Origin: Pseudomonas sp. ML96
GTDB lineage: Bacteria > Pseudomonadota > Gammaproteobacteria > Pseudomonadales > Pseudomonadaceae
Direction of reading: 5' to 3'
Length of the DNA stretch: 64,000 nt
Assembly (NCBI RefSeq): GCF_000761545.1
Contig: NZ_JPMY01000036.1
Span: 62,001-126,000 of the forward strand
Positions 54,394 through 63,742 of the stretch are shown here, piece after piece (position 1 is the first letter of the stretch; the number at the start of each line of letters is the position of its first letter). The position numbers and the translations under genes were made by a program. Under the pieces are notes generated by a model. The model was not told where the DNA came from and did not search any database. It saw only the letters and a program-made list of their open reading frames with translations.

Positions 54394-55388
54394 GTAACTA
54401 CGTAGTCCTCGTAATAGCGCCAACCTCTTCCGGCAACAACCGTGGGTAGCTCAGGCGTGGAGGCATCTAGATAGAACTCAATGCTGAGCTTGGCCTCGTT
54501 GTAACCAAACGCTGCACGCAGCGAGGTGCTGCTGGAAAAGCGAGGATTGATTTCCAACAAATATGGAATTTCATGATCGAAACGAAATTGATAATTCGTG
54601 GGGCCCAGCGGCTTGAAATGCTTAGCCAGCCGATTTACTTCATCTCTGAGCTGAGTATTGGTAACAACTTCTGCAAATTGAGTATTGCCAGCTACGGATA
54701 ATTTACGACGGAAAATAATGGGGGGTAACGTTTCACCATTACCAAGACCAAACGCACCTACAGTAAACTCCATGTCGTCGTTATCCAAAAATTTCTGGAT
54801 CAGAAAATTTTTGTCGACTTTGTGCGTCCAGTAGGAAAAATCTGCTTCGCTCTCGATTTTAACAATTCCACGTGAGCCATTTCCACGGCGCGGCTTCAGC
54901 AAAAAGGGGCCAGGGCCTAGTTCTTCCTGGCAAGCATGCCAAGAACGTGCGAGTGTAGCTGGAATACGGGGAAAACCATTCTCTGCCAATAGCTGCCCAA
55001 ACGTCCATTTGTCAGCAGACTGCTCAATCAACAGCCTGTTATTAAGCACAATCTTAGTTCCGCTCTCTTCGACCGCCGCGCAGTTTTCAACAAGAAACTG
55101 AACATCCACTTCAAGTCCTGGAAGCACAATATCTACTGCTTCCTTTAAAATAAGACTCTGCCAAAACCGCAGATACTCGATAGACGACTCTTCACATCTT
55201 GGTTTGGCGTAAAAACTATCGCATAGGGATGGCCCCAGACCTTCGGTATTTCGATCAATGCCGATAATACGAATGTCCCTGTTTATAGCTCGCAGCGACT
55301 TGATAATGCCTTGACCGATGATGGCACCAACACCCGTAACCAATGCAGTGAGTGGGCCTTCGACAACTCCGTCTTCAATGCGGCTCAT
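54390..55388 (-). CDS. ATP-grasp protein
   Basis: A 332-residue ATP-grasp ligase: N-terminal Rossmann-like pre-ATP domain (LVTGVGAIIGQGIIKSLR), ATP-binding LLKPRRGNGSRGIVKI and the metal site YLLEINPRFSSSTS. It looks closest to carbamoyl-phosphate-synthase-like single-domain ATP-grasp proteins in glycan loci, which join a carboxylate to an amine or similar nucleophile. Starts after ATGA overlap with the upstream SDR. Ligation partner unknown; an amino-sugar made in this operon is a candidate (inference). Confidence 0.85.
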   Translation of the reverse strand: MSRIEDGVVEGPLTALVTGVGAIIGQGIIKSLRAINRDIRIIGIDRNTEGLGPSLCDSFYAKPRCEESSIEYLRFWQSLILKEAVDIVLPGLEVDVQFLVENCAAVEESGTKIVLNNRLLIEQSADKWTFGQLLAENGFPRIPATLARSWHACQEELGPGPFLLKPRRGNGSRGIVKIESEADFSYWTHKVDKNFLIQKFLDNDDMEFTVGAFGLGNGETLPPIIFRRKLSVAGNTQFAEVVTNTQLRDEVNRLAKHFKPLGPTNYQFRFDHEIPYLLEINPRFSSSTSLRAAFGYNEAKLSIEFYLDASTPELPTVVAGRGWRYYEDYVVT

Positions 55389-56263
55389 AAGACATCTACA
55401 GGACCGAACCCTGCGCCCCCTGTCTGCTCCTTGATCATGCGGATACCCGCGTCAAGATTGATCCGGGGAGAACCGCCAAGGGCAGTATAAGCTTGCTGCG
55501 AGTCTGGAAAAACGACCTTGCGAAAGGGCTGCTTTTCTTCGGCATGGACTATTTTTCCACCCGCTGCAAATGTGCCATAGGCGATCTCGGCAATTTCATC
55601 ACAGGTGTAGGATTCAGGGTGGACGATATTAAGCACCCCAGTCAGGTTGCGATCCATGGCACGAATCATGAAATCAGCCGCATCACTGACGTGGATGAAA
55701 TTTCTCACCCCTTCTGACTTGGGCATGCGCAGGTCCATACCTCTTGCCGCATATGCAACAATACGTCCAAACCAGGGCTGGTGTTTACAGCAAAGACCCT
55801 GCGTGTCGTAAATCTGAGAAAAACGCAGACTGCAGAAGCGAATGCCTTCCCTACGTAACGACCAGGAAAAAATCTGCTCGGCAAGCCCTTTGCTCAATCC
55901 GTACGAGTTAGCGTTATCTGGGTCCGCTTGTTCATAGGAAGAAGATACTGAACCTGCGTATAAGACAGAGCGGGCTCCCAATGATTTGGCCAACGCACAA
56001 ATCGCCCACGCTGAAACGGTATTCACGCTGAAGTTCTCACTGACACCCTGCTCACTGTCCGAGGAAAAACTGGCGGCACAGTGAAATACGGTATCAACTA
56101 CTCGCCCCTCAATTTCGGGAATAACAGGAGCATTGAGGTCGAAGAAGAGATCATCATCCAGGGATCGGCCGGCGGTAAAAACAGCGACTCCGCGTGCATT
56201 CAACTGTTCGCAGAGCTGCGCACCTAGCATTGAGCGCGAACCGATCACCAAAGCCGACTTCAT
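55385..56263 (-). CDS. NAD(P)-dependent SDR (extended type)
   Basis: A 292-residue SDR with dinucleotide loop VIGSRSMLGAQL and YGLSKGLAEQ (Y-x3-K). The ATG at 56263 overlaps the upstream methyltransferase stop as ATGA and leaves out an unconserved 11-residue extension to 56296. It could epimerise or reduce a sugar nucleotide or a precursor of the ATP-grasp substrate. No closer assignment is possible. Confidence 0.82.
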   Translation of the reverse strand: MKSALVIGSRSMLGAQLCEQLNARGVAVFTAGRSLDDDLFFDLNAPVIPEIEGRVVDTVFHCAASFSSDSEQGVSENFSVNTVSAWAICALAKSLGARSVLYAGSVSSSYEQADPDNANSYGLSKGLAEQIFSWSLRREGIRFCSLRFSQIYDTQGLCCKHQPWFGRIVAYAARGMDLRMPKSEGVRNFIHVSDAADFMIRAMDRNLTGVLNIVHPESYTCDEIAEIAYGTFAAGGKIVHAEEKQPFRKVVFPDSQQAYTALGGSPRINLDAGIRMIKEQTGGAGFGPVDVL

Positions 56264-56979
56264 TGCGCAGACGCCTCGATGAGTAGCCCAACGCACAAGG
56301 CTGGAAACTCAATGCCAACCCGCAGCATCGCTTGCAAGTTTGCTTCAAAGTCAGGCACGGTCTTAAGAACCCCCAAAGGCAAAGGCTTCAAATAAATGCC
56401 TTCCTCATAAGTCACGCAATAACCACTTTCAACCAGCTCAGTCTTCAATGTATCCAAGCAATACTGCCGACGATGCCCTAGCGCATGATCATTAGCATTC
56501 AAGCTGTAGATATCATCAATCAAACCAAGTTCAACACCCAGCCTACGGTTCATCGACTTAGCATTCGGCACAGCGACAAATAACTTTCCGCCTGGCTTAA
56601 GAAATTTCCGATAACGGCGGAGTATCAGCCCTGGATCTTCTACATGCTCCAAGATGAAACCCATTATGATTACGTCAAATTTCTCTTCTGTATCGAAGTC
56701 TTCAAAATAGCCAAAAACAAGGTTGGCTTGAAGGTCAGGATGACCCTCACGGAACTGATCGATAACAACCTGGGAGCCTTCAACCAAAACATGACTATTA
56801 CACGCTGCGTTGAATGTTCTTGCGGTAAAGCCGTGACCTATTCCCAATTCCAGCAAGGATTCGCAATGTTCAAATCGCTCCACCATTCGCTTCGGGTACC
56901 AGTTAAGAATCAGATCATTTTCAATGGCTGTAGCCGCATTTGGGCGGTACTCGGAAGATACAGCATCAAGGTCGTTCAT
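56260..56979 (-). CDS. Class I SAM-dependent methyltransferase
   Basis: A 239-residue methyltransferase of the Methyltransf_11/25 type. SAM motif I is LLELGIGHGFTARTF, an acidic motif II region follows, and FILEHVEDPGLILRRY is typical of motif post-II. The ATG at 56979 forms ATGA with the WbqC stop; an upstream extension to 57051 is unconserved. Target (sugar oxygen, nitrogen or carboxylate) unknown. Confidence 0.85.
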   Translation of the reverse strand: MNDLDAVSSEYRPNAATAIENDLILNWYPKRMVERFEHCESLLELGIGHGFTARTFNAACNSHVLVEGSQVVIDQFREGHPDLQANLVFGYFEDFDTEEKFDVIIMGFILEHVEDPGLILRRYRKFLKPGGKLFVAVPNAKSMNRRLGVELGLIDDIYSLNANDHALGHRRQYCLDTLKTELVESGYCVTYEEGIYLKPLPLGVLKTVPDFEANLQAMLRVGIEFPALCVGLLIEASAQ

Positions 56980-57743
56980 ACGCTCCCTCCAATAAATTTT
57001 TTCCAATTTATCGAGCCAGATCGAATCTTTTCTCGCCCCTCTTTTCCACAATTGGCTACAAGATCAAGCGCAGACAGATAGGGGGTAAATTCCCCATGTA
57101 ACTGACTATAGGCAGCGCACTGATAGTCCATATATTCGACAGCTATATTGGAGTTCTCGAACAACTCATGTTCCAAGTAATTCTTGGCGCCATGGCCGGT
57201 AATATAAACATCGCCACTCAGTGCACGGACAACATCGTGTACACGCTGGCTGCTAGAACCAGGAATGGCTAATTCTTCGACATCGATCAGTCGGCAAGCA
57301 GGATTCAGATCAAAATACTTCCAAAGTGCAAGCATGGATGCTCTTGCCATCTCAACCAGATTTTGCGCTGGAGAGCTGTGCACCTCGCGGACCAAGGCCA
57401 ACATGTCATTCACATATGGCGCATCCTGATAGGCGTTTGCCAGCAGCTCCTGATGTTGCGAACGCCAATCCCGACTGTCGTTTATTTGCACTTCATTGAT
57501 TCGTTGACCCAGGTGCAGCTCCCTTAATGGGATAGTCATCCAAACCAGACCTTTTGCGGTTTTGATTTGAACCCTGTTACTAAAGCTGCCTTTGGAAAAC
57601 TGAACATCGTCATAGTGCACAAAAATATCGGCGAGGCAACGCTGTTCCAAGAGACCAACCCATGGAAAATACATCGACTGCGAAATAACAACTCGTACAG
57701 ACACTTGCTCACCACCTGCTGAACTTAGCGGATCGCCCTGCAT
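56976..57743 (-). CDS. WbqC family protein
   Basis: A 255-residue protein of the WbqC family, which occurs in many O-antigen and capsule loci with no settled activity. Family marks are SQSMYFPWVGLLEQ near the start, FSKGSFSNRVQIKTAKGLVWMTIPL and ITGHGAKNYLE near residue 190. The ATG at 57743 is reported; a GTG at 57704, just ahead of SVRVVISQS, would give a product closer to the family start and has a modest GGTG upstream. It lies 24 bases from the upstream methyltransferase stop. Confidence 0.82.
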   Translation of the reverse strand: MQGDPLSSAGGEQVSVRVVISQSMYFPWVGLLEQRCLADIFVHYDDVQFSKGSFSNRVQIKTAKGLVWMTIPLRELHLGQRINEVQINDSRDWRSQHQELLANAYQDAPYVNDMLALVREVHSSPAQNLVEMARASMLALWKYFDLNPACRLIDVEELAIPGSSSQRVHDVVRALSGDVYITGHGAKNYLEHELFENSNIAVEYMDYQCAAYSQLHGEFTPYLSALDLVANCGKEGREKIRSGSINWKKFIGGSV

Positions 57744-57767
57744 TTACCACTTGCAGAAAATATAAAA

Positions 57768-58922
57768 CTAAAGAAAAAAGAACGACAAACTTCTTTCTTG
57801 CCAGCCTTCGATCTCGGCAATATTTGCTTTTGCCACTCGCGGATTCATACCAACCAAAACATGGCTGACCGTATGCGGCATTTGCTCCGGAGCGTAAATC
57901 GACTTTTCATTCAATAACGTGCCTTCCAAGTGCTTGTTTCTGTCGATAAAGCAAACTACGTTAGTCGGGTTAACAAGGGACGAATAAATAAAACTCCCAT
58001 AAAACCCTGCGCCATAGACCGCAACTTGTCCGCCGCCGGCATCCTTCTCAAACTGTTGTATGCGGGCGGTGATACCTTGCCAGTAATCGGCCATCCGCTG
58101 TGCAGCTACACGTAATTTATCGAAGTTGGACACCTGAGTAAGGGTATTTGATGGGGCGGCCAACAGCCGCGCGGTGACTACAAATGCAGCGTCATGGCAG
58201 CCATCATCAACAGCAACATCACCAAAACCATGTAGCTCAAGCAGCCGAATCAGGGACCCCGCGCTGAAGTGGTTGACATGGTCAGCCACCACGAAATCGG
58301 CAAGGTTTTGGTAGACATTGGGAACAATGAAATAGAATGTTCCGCCCTCTTTCAGCAGCGCTTTGATATTTTCAATGGCTTGATACAGCATCGCCACATG
58401 CTCAAGCGCATAAAAGGACAGAACCACATCCATGCTGCCAGCCCATTCAGCGCTCGGGGTGTGAGTAGACCACTGCGGCATTTTCGGGAAAGTTTTCCAA
58501 GACGGGATATAGCGATCGGTAACATCAAATAGAAATGGCTCAATATCAGGGCGCGCAGACAGTACATTTCTCAGCGTCGGAGACTTGGCGCAGCCATAAT
58601 CGAGAACTCGCGCACCAACCGGAAAATCGACTTTACTCAGAAGAGTTGCAGCCTGATGTTCTGCGCGGTAGACAAGCTTTCCATCCACCACTTTATACAG
58701 CTGATCAATGTCCTCACTAGCGGTATTGATTTCGTACTCTTGCGCATAGTACTCGACAAGATTAGGCAACTCGTTTGTCTGCAGATGGCTGCAACCATCG
58801 CAAAAATAGACGCGAGTCTTACCCTCTATAAGCTTGTTCATTGTCGTTATAGAACGGTCATCCGACGACTCATAGATAGGGGATATAATATTCGCCCTGC
58901 AGACATTACAAATTGTGCTCAT
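57768..58922 (-). CDS. Class I SAM methyltransferase with zinc-like Cys pairs and C-terminal domain
   Basis: A 384-residue protein: Cys pair CNVC (residues 5-8) and CDGC about 40, then SAM motif I VLDYGCAKSPT and SFYALEHVAMLYQAIENI, then a C-terminal Rossmann-like part VAVYGAGFYGSFI, as in C-methyltransferases of the TylC3/NovU type. AGGTGAG sits five bases before the ATG at 58922; the GTG at 58931 overlaps the PhyH stop but has no ribosome site. Whether it methylates carbon or another atom is uncertain because the middle lacks the YHEH motif seen in the other C-methyltransferase. Confidence 0.8.
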   Translation of the reverse strand: MSTICNVCRANIISPIYESSDDRSITTMNKLIEGKTRVYFCDGCSHLQTNELPNLVEYYAQEYEINTASEDIDQLYKVVDGKLVYRAEHQAATLLSKVDFPVGARVLDYGCAKSPTLRNVLSARPDIEPFLFDVTDRYIPSWKTFPKMPQWSTHTPSAEWAGSMDVVLSFYALEHVAMLYQAIENIKALLKEGGTFYFIVPNVYQNLADFVVADHVNHFSAGSLIRLLELHGFGDVAVDDGCHDAAFVVTARLLAAPSNTLTQVSNFDKLRVAAQRMADYWQGITARIQQFEKDAGGGQVAVYGAGFYGSFIYSSLVNPTNVVCFIDRNKHLEGTLLNEKSIYAPEQMPHTVSHVLVGMNPRVAKANIAEIEGWQERSLSFFFL

Positions 58923-58927
58923 CCAAC

Positions 58928-59758
58928 TCACCTAATAAAATTTTGCGGAAATATACTTTCTATCGCGGCGCCTGCAGTAACAGACTCTTTCCAACCTATT
59001 GCCATACCAACCGGATCATTGAAATTAAAAAATCGCGACTGTACAGACCAGCGGGTCCTATCGGAAACATTAAATCCGGATTGGTGAATGGTTAGGTAGT
59101 CCATAATAATGAGATCGCCAGGCTTGGTTAGCGGGGCAACATGCTCGTATTTACTTACGACACACTCTTCATCATGAATGCCAATTTTATAGGCCCCACT
59201 TTTCTCACTATAGGCACCGCCTTTAGTGTATTGACACAAACCGTCCTTGTGCGATCCGGCACACACTATTACCGGCCCCATCTCAAGCGACACCTCAACA
59301 AGAGGTGTCCAGAAAACCAAACCATCAATACTTTGCGGCTGAAAAATAAACTCCTGATGCCACTGCGATCGATACGCTTCCTCATTAGGGATATCGATCC
59401 GTATTCCGTAGCTACCTTTTCCTATTCCGGCGCTGTCAGTTTTTCGCAAATAACTAAACAGGTGCTCGCTTTCCGGTGCGGAAATTAGCCTGATAAATGC
59501 CGGTATTTGCTTTACCAAGTCATAAACTTCCGCCCCATACACCCTTGACTTGGCAAGCAATTGCAAATAGCCGCTGTCAAAATTACTGCCTTGGAACGGC
59601 TCACGCTGCAGCTCAACGCCATGACGCTGCGCGACCAGACCAATAATCTGATAAATACCCTTTTGAATCGGAAGAATTTCACGCTCTACGTCATGAAATG
59701 CCGGAATAACGCACATTCCGTACTGCTGAAATTCACGCAAGCTCTCTTCACTTAACAT
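58928..59758 (-). CDS. Phytanoyl-CoA dioxygenase (PhyH) family protein
   Basis: A 276-residue Fe(II)/2-oxoglutarate-dependent oxygenase. Metal ligands appear as His134-x-Glu136 (WHQE; HxE instead of the common HxD) and His225 in TIHQSGF, with Arg236 or Arg242 for 2-oxoglutarate. It would hydroxylate or otherwise oxidise a small molecule, here perhaps an acyl or amino-acid substituent of a sugar. It starts 25 bases after the aminotransferase stop. Confidence 0.82.
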   Translation of the reverse strand: MLSEESLREFQQYGMCVIPAFHDVEREILPIQKGIYQIIGLVAQRHGVELQREPFQGSNFDSGYLQLLAKSRVYGAEVYDLVKQIPAFIRLISAPESEHLFSYLRKTDSAGIGKGSYGIRIDIPNEEAYRSQWHQEFIFQPQSIDGLVFWTPLVEVSLEMGPVIVCAGSHKDGLCQYTKGGAYSEKSGAYKIGIHDEECVVSKYEHVAPLTKPGDLIIMDYLTIHQSGFNVSDRTRWSVQSRFFNFNDPVGMAIGWKESVTAGAAIESIFPQNFIR

Positions 59759-59782
59759 TAGATACCCTCACAACAATTGATG

Positions 59783-60898
59783 TTAGCACGCAACGGCTGT
59801 GAGCGATTTTCTTATATGCATAGAAACACGAACAACATCCTCGCTAGATAGATCATGATAACTAGGAAGATTTAGAGCCATTTCGGGAATAGCATAGCTA
59901 TTTATATTTTCTGGCTTACTTTCAAACATAGATAAACTGCTCAAAGGCCAAAAAAATACCCGCCCATCAATTCCATCCTCCCTCAGCTCCCGCAAGAGCA
60001 CTTCTCTATCGAATGAAGCGCTTCTGTCTACTACAATGGACGGCATCCAAAAGCCATTTATAACGCCTTCCGGCTCAGGGTTCATCGTCAAGGGAAGCCC
60101 TGCCAAGTTGGCCACATAAGCCTCGAATACTCGGCGCTTACCCTGAATTAGGTCTTCAACTCTCTCTATTTGGGCACAACCAATAGCAGCCTGAATATTG
60201 GACATTTTGTACTTGAAGCCCACCATATCCGGCCAGAACTGCTTGCTCTGACTACGGGCCCGACCATGATTGGAGAGGGTCAGAACTTTTTCGTAAAGCT
60301 CTGGATCATTGGTAACAAACATCCCACCCTCACCGGTGGTGATCGTTTTGGTTCCATGGAAAGAGAAGGCACCAAAGGCCCCCATGCTCCCAGCTCGCTT
60401 TCCGTGGTACTGCGAGCCTATTGCCTCTGCAGCATCCTCAATAACCGGAATACCGTGCTTCAGACCTATCTTCAACAAGGCATCCATATCGCATACATTG
60501 CCGTAGAGATGGACTGCAACGATTGCTTTGGTTCGCGGCGTTATGGCAGCTTCCACCCGAACAGGATCTAAGCACCAAGAGTCGGGCAGAACATCAACAA
60601 ACACCGGAGTGGCACCGAGCTGAACAATAGGTGACGCGGTGGCAATCCAGTTGGTATCCGCCATGATCACTTCGTCGCCCGGAGCAATCCCCAGTGCCGC
60701 CATGCCCATATGCAGCGCGCCGGTACAGCTTGACGTCGCGATGGCGTATTTGACACCCAAGTGTTTTTTGAAACCGTTCTCAAACCTGGAGATGTACTCG
60801 TAACAATGATCGCCCCAGCCATTCTTGGCGGCATCAGTGGCGTACTCAACCTCAAGATCAGTAATGGAGGGCTTGGTGTAGTAAATTCGCTCGCTCAT
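59783..60898 (-). CDS. DegT/DnrJ/EryC1 aminotransferase (PerA-like)
   Basis: A 371-residue PLP aminotransferase. The PLP lysine is Lys184 in SFHGTKTITTGEGG, and MSNIQAAIGCAQIERVEDL matches sugar 4-aminotransferases such as perosamine synthase. It is not RfbH, because that enzyme has His in place of Lys. In this operon it probably aminates C4 of a CDP-linked 4-keto sugar. The ATG at 60898 overlaps the methyltransferase stop as ATGA; longer frame to 60943 is unconserved. Confidence 0.87.
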   Translation of the reverse strand: MSERIYYTKPSITDLEVEYATDAAKNGWGDHCYEYISRFENGFKKHLGVKYAIATSSCTGALHMGMAALGIAPGDEVIMADTNWIATASPIVQLGATPVFVDVLPDSWCLDPVRVEAAITPRTKAIVAVHLYGNVCDMDALLKIGLKHGIPVIEDAAEAIGSQYHGKRAGSMGAFGAFSFHGTKTITTGEGGMFVTNDPELYEKVLTLSNHGRARSQSKQFWPDMVGFKYKMSNIQAAIGCAQIERVEDLIQGKRRVFEAYVANLAGLPLTMNPEPEGVINGFWMPSIVVDRSASFDREVLLRELREDGIDGRVFFWPLSSLSMFESKPENINSYAIPEMALNLPSYHDLSSEDVVRVSMHIRKSLTAVAC

Positions 60899-62118
60899 TT
60901 TACCTCCAGACCGGGAACTACTGTGGCGTACAGCCCGCCCCACTCTCTGATGTAATTAGTTTGCTGCATCACTTCGCTAGCAATATTCCACGGCAAGATG
61001 ACAACTACATCCGGCCTCTCTGCTTTTAGTTTTTCTGGCGCATAAATCGGTATGTGACTACCTGGCAGAAATCTCCCTTGCTTAGATGGTGCCGCGTCGC
61101 ACACAAACTCCAACAGATCTGGCTTCACGCCAGCATAGTTGAGCAAAGTATTACCTTTGGCTGCAGCTCCATATGCAGCAACTTTTTTTCCCGCACGTTT
61201 CTGCTCGATAAGAAAACTCAACAAGGTGTTCTTAACCTCATCGGCGCGATGCTGAAAGTCCTGATAGACAGACAAACTCTGTAAACCGGCAGCTACCTCA
61301 GCACCTAATACCTTCGCAACGGAAGGGGTTTCCGCGAACAAAGCATCCTCATGACAACCAAATACGCGCAGGCTGCCGCCATGGGTCGGCAGCTCATCAA
61401 CGTCATAAACGCGCAGCCCTGCAGCAACGAAAATACGCGCGACGGTATACAGCGACAGGTAAGAAAAATGTTCGTGATATACGGTATCGAACTGGGTGTG
61501 CTCGATCAGACGCATCAGATGCGGAAACTCTAGCGTAATAGTGCCATCAGGCTTCAAGGCAGCCTTCAAGCCACGGGCGAAATCATTTATATCGGGTACA
61601 TGGGCAAAGACGTTATTGCCAGCAATCAGATCGGCCTGCCGGCCCTCTTCCGCCAGCCGCCGCCCCAGCCCCTCGCCAAAGAATTCACGCAATACTGGTA
61701 TACCCAGTTGCTCCGCGGCAGCTGCAGTGCTGGCTGTGGGTTCCACACCCAAGCAAGGAATATCTTTGGCAACAAAGTTTTTTAATAAATAGCCGTCGTT
61801 AGAGGCAACTTCGATAACAAAGCTATCTAGCCCCAAGCCCAAACGCTGGGTCATGGTCTCGACGTAAGCTGCCGCATGCTTAAGCCAACTCGTAGAAGTC
61901 GAGGAAAAGTAGGCATAGTCTTTGGAGAAGAACAAATCAGCCTGTGCATAGTCTTCCGTTTGCACCAACCAGCAGTGCTTGCACACTTTCAGCTTGAGCG
62001 GAAAATAGACTTCAGGCGCGCTCAGCTCGGTTTTACTGAGGTAAGCATTCGAGGGGGGAGCAAAACCCAGGTCGAGAAAAGTATGAGTTAATGGCTCAGC
62101 GCAGTGACGGCAGTTCAT
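60895..62118 (-). CDS. Sugar-nucleotide C-methyltransferase (NovU/TylC3-like)
   Basis: A 407-residue three-domain enzyme. N-terminal zinc domain with Cys pairs CRHC (3-6) and CKHC about 46-49, SAM-binding core EVASNDGYLL, catalytic YHEHFSYLSL (Tyr/His pair known from TylC3-type enzymes), and C-terminal Rossmann-like VAAYGAAAKGNTLLNY. It adds a methyl to C3 of a 4-keto 6-deoxy sugar. Overlaps the epimerase stop as ATGA. Confidence 0.88.
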   Translation of the reverse strand: MNCRHCAEPLTHTFLDLGFAPPSNAYLSKTELSAPEVYFPLKLKVCKHCWLVQTEDYAQADLFFSKDYAYFSSTSTSWLKHAAAYVETMTQRLGLGLDSFVIEVASNDGYLLKNFVAKDIPCLGVEPTASTAAAAEQLGIPVLREFFGEGLGRRLAEEGRQADLIAGNNVFAHVPDINDFARGLKAALKPDGTITLEFPHLMRLIEHTQFDTVYHEHFSYLSLYTVARIFVAAGLRVYDVDELPTHGGSLRVFGCHEDALFAETPSVAKVLGAEVAAGLQSLSVYQDFQHRADEVKNTLLSFLIEQKRAGKKVAAYGAAAKGNTLLNYAGVKPDLLEFVCDAAPSKQGRFLPGSHIPIYAPEKLKAERPDVVVILPWNIASEVMQQTNYIREWGGLYATVVPGLEVK

Positions 62119-62666
62119 ACATGAAGTCCAGCAAAGTCATGGGTCAGCAGGGCATGGTTTTGGTCGCGCTGCGATAAGTCTGTAACGGGCAGGGGCCAGC
62201 GAATCTTCACCAAGGGGTCATCAAAACGAATGGCGCCCTCTGCCTTCGGCTCGTAAAACGCGGTATGTAAATAAAGCAGTTCGCTGTTCGCCTCAAGAAC
62301 CTGGAAGCCGTGCGCACAGCCTTCTGGAATAACCACCATGGTGGCGGCCTCGGGACTAAGAATCTCAGCGTGCCACTGTAGAAATGTGGGCGAACCGGCG
62401 CGCAGATCCAGTATCACGTCCCATACGCGCCCTTTCAAACAACGGACCATCTTCATTTCCGCGTGCGGCGAATACTGAAAGTGCATCCCCCGAACAGCGC
62501 CCACGGCGTGAGTTCGTGATTGGTTGATCTGTACTATATGACGAGCACCCAGCAATGCAGCCAGGCTGCGCTCACAGAACAACCTGCCAAACGCGCCTCG
62601 CTCATCTTGAAACGGCAATTGGGCTGCCACCACTGCACCCGCTATTTTGGTCTCTGTGATATTCAT
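62115..62666 (-). CDS. RmlC-like sugar-nucleotide 3- or 3,5-epimerase
   Basis: A 183-residue cupin close to RfbC, with the catalytic His in RGMHFQ and the pocket PEGCAHGFQVL. It differs from the rhamnose-pathway rfbC in this window and lies inside the CDP-sugar genes, so it probably works on a CDP-4-keto-6-deoxyhexose before C-methylation, like the epimerases of branched-sugar pathways. Overlaps both neighbours as ATGA. Confidence 0.87.
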   Translation of the reverse strand: MNITETKIAGAVVAAQLPFQDERGAFGRLFCERSLAALLGARHIVQINQSRTHAVGAVRGMHFQYSPHAEMKMVRCLKGRVWDVILDLRAGSPTFLQWHAEILSPEAATMVVIPEGCAHGFQVLEANSELLYLHTAFYEPKAEGAIRFDDPLVKIRWPLPVTDLSQRDQNHALLTHDFAGLHV

Positions 62667-63742
62667 GCTTCAACCCAGACACAGCCCGCGCGCCGGGCAG
62701 CCTCAATGTAGTGCTGAAGCTGGTTGATAGTGATCGCTTGCCCACTGAGGTGATGCTGCTGGTACCACTGCGCAGTCATCGCCAAGCTGTCGCTGATAGC
62801 CCAGACAGGTTTCCAGTGCAGATGGGCATGAGCTTTAGCACAATCTAGGTAGAGTAAATTCGCTTCATGGGGCTGAACACTGGCCGGACAATGCCAACTG
62901 AGTTGCGGCCAGTGCGTCTGCAACCCCCCTAAAACCTCAGCAACAGTGCGGTTGTCGTCGACCGCCGGGCCAAAATTCCATGCATCAGCAACTGTTCGAT
63001 CAGCCATCAATAATCGCTGCCCCAGTAGCAAGTAGCCGGACAGGCAGTCAAGCACGTGCTGCCACGGCCTTGTGGCTTGCGGGGAACGAATTTCCAGGGG
63101 TTGTTTGCTCGCCAGCGCGCGCACAAGATCTGGCACCAGACGGTCTTTCGACCAATCGCCACCACCAATCACATTGCCCGCCCGTGCCGACGCTATTAAC
63201 GGTGCACCCTCGCAGGAAAAAAACGACTTGCGGTAGCTTTCTACTACTAGCTCGCTTGCGGCCTTAGAGGCGCTATAGGGGTCGTACCCCCCCAGCCGAT
63301 CGACCTCGCGATAACCCCAGGGCCATTCGTTGTTGGAGTACACCTTGTCGGTCGTAATCACCACTACCGCACGTACGCTGGTGGTGCTACGACAGGCCTC
63401 AAGAACGTTGGCCGTTCCTATCACGTTGGTCGACCAACTCTCCAACGGATCCTGATATGAACGGCGCACCAAGGCCTGGGCCGCAAGATGAAAAACAATC
63501 TCAGGCTGAGTCTGATGAAATACTTGGGCTACCAAGTTGGCATCGCGAATGTCACCTTGAATATCGGTAACCGAACAATCCAACAACGACCAATGGGCAG
63601 GGGACGTATTAGGTTCGAGCGAAAGACCAGTAACTTCTGCGCCAAGCTCAGTCAGCCATGCTGCAAGCCAGCTCCCTTTAAATCCAGTATGGCCTGTAAG
63701 AAGCACTTTACGGCCACGGTACAAGTCGCCGAAGAGTTTCAT
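62663..63742 (-). CDS. rfbG: CDP-glucose 4,6-dehydratase
   Basis: A 359-residue SDR with TGHTGFKGSWLAAWL (residues 16-30) and YDPYSASKAASELV, the marks of CDP-glucose dehydratases (RfbG/DdhB). It makes CDP-4-keto-6-deoxyglucose. ATG at 63742 overlaps the rfbF stop as ATGA; the longer frame starting at TTG (63757) is unlikely. A 7-base C run (63286-63292) is in the gene. Confidence 0.92.
   Translation of the reverse strand: MKLFGDLYRGRKVLLTGHTGFKGSWLAAWLTELGAEVTGLSLEPNTSPAHWSLLDCSVTDIQGDIRDANLVAQVFHQTQPEIVFHLAAQALVRRSYQDPLESWSTNVIGTANVLEACRSTTSVRAVVVITTDKVYSNNEWPWGYREVDRLGGYDPYSASKAASELVVESYRKSFFSCEGAPLIASARAGNVIGGGDWSKDRLVPDLVRALASKQPLEIRSPQATRPWQHVLDCLSGYLLLGQRLLMADRTVADAWNFGPAVDDNRTVAEVLGGLQTHWPQLSWHCPASVQPHEANLLYLDCAKAHAHLHWKPVWAISDSLAMTAQWYQQHHLSGQAITINQLQHYIEAARRAGCVWVEA

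Noticed and set aside
59783..60898. Aminotransferase as RfbH (CDP-4-keto-6-deoxyglucose 3-dehydrase)
   Set aside because: RfbH has His in place of the PLP lysine and Fe-S cysteines; here the motif SFHGTKTITTGEGG has the lysine, so it is a normal aminotransferase.
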